From Streptosporangiaceae bacterium (GTDB lineage Bacteria; Actinomycetota; Actinomycetes; Streptosporangiales; Streptosporangiaceae), in assembly GCA_030039095.1 (NCBI GenBank), contig JASHQP010000774.1, positions 1 to 6,307 on the forward strand: DNA of 6,307 bases, read 5' to 3'. Below are positions 1-6,307 of this stretch, in pieces. How positions within the stretch are numbered: position 1 is the first letter of the stretch; each line of letters opens with the position of its first letter. The notes beneath the pieces were generated by a model. The model was given only the letters and a program-made list of their open reading frames with translations. It had not been told where the DNA came from and ran no database searches. The translations under genes were made by a program, and so were the position numbers.

Positions 1-31
1 GCGTGAGCTTCACCACATGTTTCAAAAAAGT

Positions 32-74
32 TTGCCCAGGTACTTGCACAACCTACGGTACCGTAGCCTACGGT
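32..74 (+). promoter_or_regulatory. Possible desaturase promoter overlapped by the operators
   Basis: Two weak sigma-70-like arrangements can be read. One is TTGCCC (32-37), a 16-bp spacer and TACGGT (54-59). The other is TTGCAC (44-49), a 19-bp spacer and TACGGT (69-74). In both, the -10 element lies inside an operator palindrome, so a bound repressor would block RNA polymerase. Both matches are imperfect and the choice between them is open. The 5' leader would be about 80-100 nt. Confidence 0.3.
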
Positions 75-80
75 TACGTA
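54..80. promoter_or_regulatory. Tandem palindromic operators upstream of the desaturase gene
   Basis: Two copies of TACG-N4-CGTA lie in tandem at 54-65 (TACGGTACCGTA) and 69-80 (TACGGTTACGTA), centres 15 bp apart. They differ at only two inner bases. The first copy extends to a perfect 14-bp palindrome, CTACGGTACCGTAG, at 53-66. Palindromes of this size are typical sites for dimeric TetR-family repressors, and a TetR gene lies two genes into the downstream run. Two dimers at this spacing would sit about one and a half helical turns apart. The palindromes are seen directly; the assignment to the TetR protein at 1283-1969 is inference. Confidence 0.6.
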
Positions 81-162
81 AGCGTATTTGCATTGCCCCA
101 GACCCGGTACGTGCGGAGCGCTCAACAACTGGCCGACCCTCCAACCGCTGAGCGAGGACGCC

Positions 163-1254
163 ATGGCCATTTCCGCAGACCTCCCGGCGACCGTCACCGC
201 GCCGTCGCCGCAGACGCCCGCCATCCCCCAGCCCGAAAGTGGCACCAGACCTGCGCAGGCGTCGCCCACCGCAGCGCCGATCCCACGCAACACCCCCCTG
301 CCGGAGATCGAGCCAGAGCCGAGCGGCACCGGCGAGCGGATCCTCGTCGGCGTCTTCGTCGGGGTTCCGATGCTCGCCCTGATCGCCGCCGCGCCGCTGG
401 CCTGGGGCTGGGGCCTCGGCTGGCACGACATCGTGATCGCCATCGTCTTCTACGCGATCTCCGGGCTCGGCATCAGCATGGGCTTCCACCGGTACTTCAC
501 CCACGGCTCGTTCAAGGCGACCCGCCCGTTCAAGATCGTGCTCGCGGTGGCGGGCACGCTGGCGCTCGAGGGGCCGGTCCTCACCTGGGTGGCCGATCAC
601 CGCCGGCACCACAAATACAGCGACCGCGAGGGCGATCCGCACTCGCCGTGGCGGTACGGGAGCGACTGGAAGGCCCTGACCAAGGGCCTGTGCTTCGCCC
701 ACATGGGCTGGATGTTCGACCCCAACCGCACCTCACAGGAGAAGTTCTGCCCGGACTGGCTGGCCGACGACGACATCCGCAGGATCTCCCGGTGGTTCCC
801 CTGGCTGGTGGCGGCGTCGCTGCTGACCCCCGCGCTGATCGGCGGCCTGTGGGCCTGGTCCTGGCAGGGCGCGGTCACCGCGTTCTTCTGGGCCAGCCTG
901 GTCAGGGTCGCGTTCCTGCACCACGTGACCTGGTCGATCAACTCGATCTGCCACACGTTCGGCAAGGAAGAGTTCGACGTCAGGGACAAGTCGCGGAACG
1001 TGAACTGGCTGGCCATCCTGTCCTTCGGCGAGTCCTGGCACAACCTGCACCACGCCGACCCGACGTGCGCGAGGCACGGCGTGCTGCGCGGGCAGATCGA
1101 CATCGCCGCCCGGCTCATCTGGCTCGCGGAGAAGTTCGGCTGGGTCCACGACGTCCGCTGGCCGGACGAGGCCAGGCTGACCGCGAAGCAGACCGGCAGC
1201 TCGCGGAAGCTCGGCTCCATGACCAAGCGCGCCGTGACCCGCTCGATTGGCTGA
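163..1254 (+). CDS. Membrane fatty-acid desaturase (acyl-CoA/acyl-lipid delta-9 type)
   Basis: This is an integral-membrane diiron desaturase that introduces a double bond into a fatty-acyl chain, using O2 and an external electron donor. It helps set membrane fluidity. The 363-residue product carries all three histidine boxes of the family: HRYFTH at residues 109-114, HRRHH at 146-150 and HNLHH at 293-297. The extra conserved HHVTWSINSICH segment is at 253-264. Hydrophobic stretches lie near residues 60-105, 123-145 and 212-255. The first ~55 residues are a Pro/Ala-rich extension before the first membrane helix. I chose ATG 163 because GAGGA lies 4 bp upstream; a TTG at 88 would add 25 residues and run into the promoter region. 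It is followed after 28 bp by a TetR gene, probably in one operon. Substrate position (delta-9) is inferred from box spacing and family resemblance only. Confidence 0.93.
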   Translation: MAISADLPATVTAPSPQTPAIPQPESGTRPAQASPTAAPIPRNTPLPEIEPEPSGTGERILVGVFVGVPMLALIAAAPLAWGWGLGWHDIVIAIVFYAISGLGISMGFHRYFTHGSFKATRPFKIVLAVAGTLALEGPVLTWVADHRRHHKYSDREGDPHSPWRYGSDWKALTKGLCFAHMGWMFDPNRTSQEKFCPDWLADDDIRRISRWFPWLVAASLLTPALIGGLWAWSWQGAVTAFFWASLVRVAFLHHVTWSINSICHTFGKEEFDVRDKSRNVNWLAILSFGESWHNLHHADPTCARHGVLRGQIDIAARLIWLAEKFGWVHDVRWPDEARLTAKQTGSSRKLGSMTKRAVTRSIG

Positions 1255-1282
1255 GCAGCCGGCCGGTTGACATGATGGGCCA
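1247..1282 (+). promoter_or_regulatory. Possible internal leaderless promoter for the TetR gene
   Basis: TTGGCT (1247-1252), an 18-bp spacer and CATGAT (1271-1276) are followed by exactly 6 bases and then the GTG start at 1283. That spacing would place transcription start on the start codon. Leaderless mRNAs of this type are common in actinobacteria. Each hexamer matches consensus at only four of six positions, and the site overlaps the end of the desaturase gene, so support is weak. Confidence 0.25.
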
Positions 1283-1969
1283 GTGACAAGCCAGCCCCCG
1301 TCAGGCTCGGGTCGCAGGAGGATGACCGGCAAGGAGCGCCGAGAGCAGCTGCTCGACATTTCCCGTCGGCTGTTCGCCGAGCGCGGCCTGGACGGCACGT
1401 CGATCGAGGAGATCGCGGCCAGGGCCGATGTCTCCAAGCCCGTCGTCTACGAGCACTTCGGCGGGAAGGAAGGGCTGTACGCGGTCGTGGTCGACCGCGA
1501 GGTCGAGCGCTTCATCACGATGGCGACCCGGCTGCTGAGCGGCGAGACCAAGATGGCGAAGTTCGAGGTCGCCGCCGTCGAGCTGCTCCGGTACATCCAG
1601 GACAACTCCGACGGATTCCGGATCCTGGTGCGCGACTCGAACCCGTCATCGGGCTCCGGGACCTTCGCGAGCCTGATCAGCGACATCGCCAGCCAGGTCG
1701 AGTACATCCTCGGCGACGTGCTCGAGGAACGGGGCTACGACCCGAAGCTCGCCCCGCTGTACGCGCAGATGCTCGTCGGGATGGTCGCGTTCACCGGGCA
1801 GTGGTGGCTGGACGCGCGCAAGCCGGAGCTCGAGGAGGTCGCGGCACACCTGGTGAACCTGGCCTGGAACGGGCTTTCGCAGCTCGATCCCAAGCCCCAG
1901 CTGTCGCCGGAGGCCACGCGGATGCTGCGCGAGAACGGCGGGGAGGAAAATCTTGACGTCAAGAGATAG
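1283..1969 (+). CDS. TetR/AcrR-family transcriptional regulator, probable desaturase repressor
   Basis: This is a cytoplasmic one-component regulator of 228 residues. The N-terminal TetR domain spans about residues 18-64, and the helix-turn-helix is near 39-59 (TSIEEIAARADVSKPVVYEH). The rest is an all-helical ligand-binding and dimerisation domain containing GFRILVRDS and GMVAFTGQWWLDARKP. From position and family habit it likely represses the desaturase operon through the tandem palindromes at 54-80, with a fatty acyl-CoA as a plausible ligand; none of this is proven by sequence. The GTG at 1283 has no good Shine-Dalgarno. An alternative ATG at 1322 (residue 14) keeps the whole DNA-binding domain, but AGGAGG directly abuts it with no spacer. 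The desaturase ends 28 bp upstream and the MarR gene starts 9 bp downstream. Confidence 0.9.
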   Translation: MTSQPPSGSGRRRMTGKERREQLLDISRRLFAERGLDGTSIEEIAARADVSKPVVYEHFGGKEGLYAVVVDREVERFITMATRLLSGETKMAKFEVAAVELLRYIQDNSDGFRILVRDSNPSSGSGTFASLISDIASQVEYILGDVLEERGYDPKLAPLYAQMLVGMVAFTGQWWLDARKPELEEVAAHLVNLAWNGLSQLDPKPQLSPEATRMLRENGGEENLDVKR

Positions 1970-1978
1970 ACTGGCGCG

Positions 1979-2542
1979 ATGGAGCCAGGGCCGCGCGAAG
2001 GGGGGCTGCGCGACGAGGTAGACGAACTCGTCGCGCGCTGGCGCGCCGAGCGCCCCGACCTCGACGTCGAGCCGCTCCAGGTGCTCAGCCGGGTGTCCCG
2101 GCTGGCCAAGCACCTCGACCGGGCGCGGACGGCGGCGTTCGCCTCGCACGGCCTGCAGGCCTGGGGGTTCGACGTCCTTTCGGCCCTGCGCCGGCAGGGC
2201 CCGCCCTACCAGCTGAGCCCGGGCGCGCTGCTCCACGCCACGCTGGTGACCTCGGGCACGATGACGAACCGGATCGACCGCCTGGCCCAGGCCGGGCTGG
2301 TCAGCAGGCACCCCGACCCGCAGGACAAGCGCGGCGTGCTGGTCACGCTCACCGAGCGCGGCCGGACCGCGGTCGACGCGACCCTCGAGGACCTGCTGCG
2401 CAGCGAACGGGAACTGCTCACCGGCCTCGATCGCGGCCAGCGCCGCGAGCTCGCGGCGCTGCTGCGCATCCTGCTCGCGCCGTTCGACGCCACCCAGGGC
2501 CCGGGCGGGAAATTCACCGATGGTGAAAAGTCAGCCCTCTGA
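1979..2542 (+). CDS. MarR-family transcriptional regulator
   Basis: This encodes a 187-residue winged-helix regulator. A recognition region (SGTMTNRIDRLAQAGLVSRH) at about residues 92-111 is followed by the wing signature DPQDKRGVLVTLTERG at 113-128. Helices at about 30-75 and 130-170 would form the dimerisation core. MarR proteins usually repress nearby promoters and release DNA on binding a small phenolic or lipid-like ligand. It begins 9 bp after the TetR stop, so it is almost certainly co-transcribed with the TetR gene and desaturase. Two regulators behind one enzyme is unusual and leaves its target open; the membrane protein promoter at 3201-3228 is one candidate. The ribosome-binding site is poor, suggesting coupling to the gene before. 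The last codons and the stop fall inside the repeat array at 2535-2665, so the extreme C-terminus may vary between strains. Confidence 0.9.
   Translation: MEPGPREGGLRDEVDELVARWRAERPDLDVEPLQVLSRVSRLAKHLDRARTAAFASHGLQAWGFDVLSALRRQGPPYQLSPGALLHATLVTSGTMTNRIDRLAQAGLVSRHPDPQDKRGVLVTLTERGRTAVDATLEDLLRSERELLTGLDRGQRRELAALLRILLAPFDATQGPGGKFTDGEKSAL
2513..2527. repeat. Short inverted repeat at the end of the MarR gene
   Basis: TTCACC-GAT-GGTGAA is a perfect 6-bp inverted repeat with a 3-base centre, inside the last MarR codons. AATTCACC at 2511-2518 recurs on the minus strand at 3204-3211, just before the membrane protein start. It could be a regulator site or a small hairpin; chance is also possible. 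Confidence 0.3.
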
Positions 2543-2665
2543 CCCCGTCGGCTAGGACTCCCTCTGACCCCGTCGGCTAGGACCACTGCCGCGTGGTCAC
2601 CAGTCGGCTAGGACCACTGCCGAGTGGTCAGCAGTCGGCTATGACTGCTGCCGCGTGGTCAGCAG
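2535..2665. repeat. Degenerate palindromic repeat array spanning two convergent stop codons
   Basis: The core GTCGGCTAGGAC occurs at 2547-2558, 2572-2583 and 2603-2614, and as GTCGGCTATGAC at 2634-2645; steps are 25, 31 and 31 bp. The left part is an exact 24-bp duplication (2535-2558 and 2560-2583). The right part is a 31-bp unit (2584-2614, 2615-2645) with a partial third copy at 2646-2665. The right units carry stems: GACCAC/GTGGTC (2581-2586 with 2593-2598), GACCACT/AGTGGTC (2612-2618 with 2623-2629) and CTGCTG/CAGCAG (2645-2650 with 2660-2665). The array holds the MarR stop (2540-2542) and the stop of the minus-strand membrane protein (2639-2641). No T-tracts follow the stems, but they may still act as a bidirectional transcription end. 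Confidence 0.75.
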
Positions 2666-3202
2666 GTAGAGGATCCCCGCGTAGCAGGCGAGGGAGCCGA
2701 ACGCGAGCAGGGCCATGAATATCGAGCTGCTGTTGTTCTGGAAGTCCAGGAAGCTCATGCCCTTGAAGCCGGCCAGGACCACCATGAGCCCGCCGACCAC
2801 CGACAGGATGCCGATCGCCCAGCTCCGCAGCCGGATGGCGTAGACCGCGACACCGATCACCACCGCCACGAGCGCGAGCCCGAGCACGGCGTGCACGACG
2901 AGCTGGCGCTCACCATGGCCGAGCGCCCAGGCGAGACTGTGCATCGATGCGCCGAGGTAATTGGAGAACGGCGGGTTGGCGCCGGGGTGCTTCAGCGGGA
3001 TCGTCACGTAGAGGTTCACGTACATGCCGATCCCGGCCTGGACGAGGATCAGCACCATCGCCCCGAGGACTATGCGCCGCAGGCGCGCCGTCATCCGCTC
3101 GCGAGTTCCGGATTCACGTGAGGGCACCGTGCCCTCACGCGCTCCGGCTGAGCCCCCGCGCAGCGCCGATGGCCCGCCTGCAGCCTGAGTAGAATCCATC
3201 AT
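2639..3202 (-). CDS. Four-helix integral membrane protein, function unknown
   Basis: The product has 187 residues. A polar Gly/Ser/Arg-rich N-terminus (1-40) precedes four predicted membrane helices at about 44-66, 101-123, 128-149 and 160-181. The loop between helices 1 and 2 contains LKHPGANPP and MHSLAWALGHGE, with histidines at 72, 88 and 96. A further histidine (104) opens helix 2 in VVHAVLG. That pattern recalls heme-binding membrane bundles, but I do not recognise the family and assign no function. There is no signal peptide. ATG 3202 is chosen because a -10 element lies exactly 6 bases upstream; ATG 3199 is the next codon, and ATG 3094 would remove the polar tail. It converges on the MarR gene and diverges from a TetR gene. 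Its last eight residues (LLTTRQQS) are encoded by the neighbouring repeat, so the C-terminus may be a recent or variable addition. Confidence 0.82.
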   Translation of the reverse strand: MMDSTQAAGGPSALRGGSAGAREGTVPSRESGTRERMTARLRRIVLGAMVLILVQAGIGMYVNLYVTIPLKHPGANPPFSNYLGASMHSLAWALGHGERQLVVHAVLGLALVAVVIGVAVYAIRLRSWAIGILSVVGGLMVVLAGFKGMSFLDFQNNSSSIFMALLAFGSLACYAGILYLLTTRQQS

Positions 3203-3228
3203 TGGTGAATTATGACAGACCAATTCAC
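3201..3228. promoter_or_regulatory. Interlocked inverted repeats, probable operator
   Basis: Two overlapping perfect inverted repeats share the same bases: ATTGGT (3201-3206) with ACCAAT (3219-3224), and GTGAATT (3205-3211) with AATTCAC (3222-3228). Together they cover the -10 element and start codon of the membrane protein. The region is A/T-rich against a G/C-rich background. The divergent TetR protein (3331-3927) is the natural candidate to bind here; the MarR protein is an alternative. Confidence 0.5.
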
Positions 3229-3238
3229 GGGTGCTGAA
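3203..3238 (-). promoter_or_regulatory. Probable leaderless promoter for the membrane protein
   Basis: On the minus strand, CATAAT (3214-3209) matches the -10 consensus at five of six positions. It is followed by six bases and then ATG at 3202. Transcription would therefore start at, or within a base of, the A of the start codon. TTCAGC (3238-3233), 18 bp further up, is a weak -35. No Shine-Dalgarno is visible, which fits a leaderless transcript. Confidence 0.5.
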
Positions 3239-3330
3239 ATCTGGGTGCCGAAACGGTGCGTGACGGGGAAGACACGCTGCGCAGTGATGCTAGCACAGTG
3301 CGTGAAGCATTCGTCCCGGCCCGGTACGCC

Positions 3331-3927
3331 GTGAGCCCGGCTGGACGCCGGCCGGGCGGGGCCGATACCCGGGCCCAGATCCTCGAGGCCGCTCGGGCCG
3401 AGTTCGGCGAGCATGGCTACACCGCGGCCACCGTCCGGCAGGTGGCCCGGCGAGCCCGCGTCGACCCGGCGCTCGTCTACCACTACTTCGCCGACAAGGC
3501 CGGCCTGTTCGTCGCCTGCCTCGACCTGCCCGCGGACCCGGGCGACGTTCAGATCCAGGCCCGGGCGGGCGGCGACCTCGACGGCGCCCGCATCGCGGAA
3601 CGGTTCCTGGCTCAGTGGGAGGAAGGGAGTGCCGAAGCCGGGAAGCCGTTCGTGACGCTCACCCAGGCGGTCTCCAGCTCGCCCGAGGTGGCGCGCGCGG
3701 TGCGCGAGTTCCTCACCGAGCGGGTGTGGGCCCGCGTGCCGGACAGCGGCAGCGGGGCCGCGGCCAGGACCACGGCACTCGTGTCCTCGCAGCTGCTCGG
3801 CGCGGCCTGGGCCAGGTACGTGATCCGCATGGAGCCGTTTGCCTCGGCGAGCAGATCCGAGGTGGCCGCCTGGATCGGGCCCACCATAGAGGCATACATC
3901 ACCGGCCGGCTGGGCCGGGACAGCTAG
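3331..3927 (+). CDS. TetR/AcrR-family transcriptional regulator, divergent from the membrane protein
   Basis: This encodes a cytoplasmic TetR-type repressor of 198 residues from GTG 3331. Its DNA-binding domain is near the N-terminus; the helix-turn-helix is within AATVRQVARRARVDPALVYH, followed by YFADKAGLF. The C-terminal helical domain contains SSPEVARAVREFLTERVWARV and LLGAAWARYVIRMEP. In-frame GTG codons at 3256 and 3298 would add 25 or 11 residues. I prefer 3331 because it gives the short leader usual in this family and because codons before about 3310 lack the G/C third-position bias of the rest of the gene. None of the three starts has a clear ribosome-binding site. It is transcribed away from the membrane protein and probably controls that gene and itself through the interlocked repeats at 3201-3228. 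It converges on the serine-repeat protein gene, 47 bp away. Its ligand is unknown. Confidence 0.88.
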   Translation: MSPAGRRPGGADTRAQILEAARAEFGEHGYTAATVRQVARRARVDPALVYHYFADKAGLFVACLDLPADPGDVQIQARAGGDLDGARIAERFLAQWEEGSAEAGKPFVTLTQAVSSSPEVARAVREFLTERVWARVPDSGSGAAARTTALVSSQLLGAAWARYVIRMEPFASASRSEVAAWIGPTIEAYITGRLGRDS

Positions 3928-3930
3928 CTT

Positions 3931-3952
3931 CCGCAGGAGGTGCGGGTACCCG
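3931..3952. terminator. Candidate hairpins between convergent genes
   Basis: CCGCA-GGAGG-TGCGG (3931-3945) forms a 5-bp stem just after the TetR stop. It overlaps the 10-bp palindrome CGGGTACCCG (3943-3952). Neither is followed by a T-tract on either strand. The position, between two convergent genes, is what suggests transcript ending; the structure alone is weak. Confidence 0.3.
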
Positions 3953-3974
3953 GGATCGGGCTGAGCCACCGCGG

Positions 3975-4265
3975 CTAGCGGCCGGACCGCCAGGCCATGA
4001 TGGCCCGGCTCGACAGGCCGGACAGGATCGACCGGTCGGAGAGCACCGACAGGATCGACCCCACGCTGGCCAGCGAGCCGGCCGAGCCCAGCGACAGGAT
4101 CGAGCCCGCGGAGCCCACCGAGAGGATCGAGCCCGCGGAGCCCACCGAGAGGATCGACCCGGCGGAGCCGATGGAAAGGATCGACCCGGCGGAGCCGATG
4201 GACACGATCGACTTCTCGGAGGCGACCGACCACTTCGAGCCGTTGCGACCGTTCATGATCGGCAT
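3975..4265 (-). CDS. Small serine-triplet-repeat protein, function unknown
   Basis: This is a 96-residue protein in which serine occupies every third position without a break from Ser10 to Ser85, 26 serines in one register. The core is a 9-residue unit of three triplets, SIG-SAG-SIL, with I/V/L swaps, repeated about five times between residues 22 and 66, then looser triplets. The ends hold the charged residues (Lys11, Glu17, Lys18; Asp77, Arg78, Arg87, Arg93, Arg96). The middle ~55 residues are uncharged and mildly hydrophobic. No catalytic motif, cysteine or signal peptide is seen. A three-residue repeat would put all serines on one face of a 3-10 or polyproline-like helix, but the fold is unknown. 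The start could be ATG 4265 or ATG 4256; GAGAA lies 8 bp before the latter. It follows the ABC-F gene after 14 bp, so it is likely co-transcribed with it. Confidence 0.7.
   Translation of the reverse strand: MPIMNGRNGSKWSVASEKSIVSIGSAGSILSIGSAGSILSVGSAGSILSVGSAGSILSLGSAGSLASVGSILSVLSDRSILSGLSSRAIMAWRSGR
4097..4211. repeat. 27-bp tandem repeat inside the serine-repeat gene
   Basis: GGATCGA recurs at 4097, 4124, 4151, 4178 and (as CGATCGA) 4205, exactly 27 bp apart, with further copies at 4025 and 4052. Units 4097-4123 and 4124-4150 are identical. Units 4151-4177 and 4178-4204 differ by one base. This AABB pattern implies two recent local duplications. All spacings, including the 45-bp step from 4052 to 4097, are multiples of 9 bp, keeping the coding triplet pattern. 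Confidence 0.85.
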
Positions 4266-4279
4266 TCTCGCACCAGCGG

Positions 4280-6051
<1,772 letters not shown>

Positions 6052-6052
<1 letters not shown>

Positions 6053-6307
6053 CAGGTCTTCGCCGCGATCAGGGCGGCGCCGGCGGCGGGGCCCTTGACC
6101 CTGACCACCCCGCGGCAGACCCCGGCACCGGTAAGGGCGACCGCGAGCTCGCGGGCTCGCGCGGCGTCGGCGGCGAGGAACGCGCAGGTTGGGCCGGAAC
6201 CGGAGACGATCGAGCCGAGCGCGCCGCATTCCCGGCCCACCTCGAGCGTCCGGCGCAGGCCCGGGCGCAGCGAGATCGCCGCCGGCTGCAGGTCGTTGCC
6301 GAGCAGC
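6052..6307 (-). CDS. ispE: 4-diphosphocytidyl-2-C-methyl-D-erythritol kinase, C-terminal part
   Basis: Only the last 84 residues are in the window; the gene continues beyond 6307. IspE is a cytoplasmic GHMP-family kinase that phosphorylates CDP-methylerythritol in the non-mevalonate isoprenoid pathway. The visible part reads GNDLQPAAISLRPGLRRTLE and then GALGSIVSGSGPTCAFLA, the conserved C-terminal glycine-rich motif of IspE, then the closing VVRVKGPAAG segment. The ATP-binding loop lies outside the window. The stop TGA shares its A with the ATG of the ABC-F gene. The ispE to ABC-F order matches what is known in Streptomyces, where ksgA (rsmA) usually precedes ispE; that gene is not visible here. 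Confidence 0.93.

Noticed and set aside
1267..1272. Perfect TTGACA as a -35 element
   Set aside because: No -10-like hexamer lies at a usable distance downstream; it falls in the gap just before the TetR start and is probably chance.
3..1286. Long plus-strand open frame in another phase over the desaturase gene
   Set aside because: It is arginine/histidine-rich with no domain sense, and the overlapping frame carries three complete desaturase histidine boxes.
2535..2665. CRISPR array
   Set aside because: Units are contiguous with no distinct spacers, have changing length (25 then 31 bp) and no cas genes are nearby.
3288..3295. TGCTAGCA palindrome upstream of the second TetR gene
   Set aside because: Only 8 bp with no extension of the arms; the interlocked repeats at 3201-3228 are a far better operator candidate.
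3923..3979. GCTAGC around the stop codons of both convergent genes (3923-3928 and 3974-3979)
   Set aside because: A six-base palindrome containing TAG is easily shared by chance; no further similarity extends from the two sites.
6053..6229. N-terminal extension of the ABC-F protein upstream of 6052
   Set aside because: It is an arginine-rich translation of ispE in the wrong frame; the TGATG overlap gives a natural start at 6052.

Overview
The window is high-GC DNA with strong third-position G/C bias, GTG starts and tightly packed genes. It looks like a chromosomal segment of a high-GC actinobacterium related to the streptomycetes. The gene pair ispE then an ABC-F ATPase, seen at the right end, is a familiar chromosomal arrangement in Streptomyces-type genomes. 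I see no tRNA, rRNA, transposase, integrase or CRISPR array, and I cannot name the genus.

Layout. (1) Positions 1-162 are a promoter/operator region with two tandem TACG-N4-CGTA palindromes. (2) Positions 163-2542, plus strand: a three-gene run of a membrane fatty-acid (acyl-CoA/acyl-lipid) desaturase, a TetR-family regulator and a MarR-family regulator, with gaps of 28 and 9 bp. (3) Positions 2535-2665: a degenerate palindromic repeat array that fills the convergent intergenic region and contains the stop codons of both flanking genes. (4) Positions 2639-3202, minus strand: a four-helix membrane protein of unknown function, probably read from a leaderless promoter. (5) Positions 3201-3228: interlocked inverted repeats over that promoter. 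(6) Positions 3331-3927, plus strand: a second TetR-family regulator, divergent from the membrane protein. (7) Right end, minus strand, transcribed toward the left: the 3' end of ispE (1-base stop/start overlap), a Uup-like ABC-F ATPase, and 14 bp later a small protein with serine at every third residue for 26 consecutive turns.

How the genes may work together. The left operon reads as a membrane-fluidity module: a desaturase with its own putative acyl-responsive TetR repressor, plus a MarR protein. The middle pair is probably a membrane protein controlled by a divergently encoded TetR repressor. The right operon is housekeeping (isoprenoid precursor synthesis, ribosome-associated ATPase) with an uncharacterised serine-triplet-repeat protein at its end. 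That small protein is the best candidate here for something undescribed. The other items worth checking are the tandem operators, the repeat array shared by two convergent stop codons, and the leaderless promoter under interlocked palindromes.
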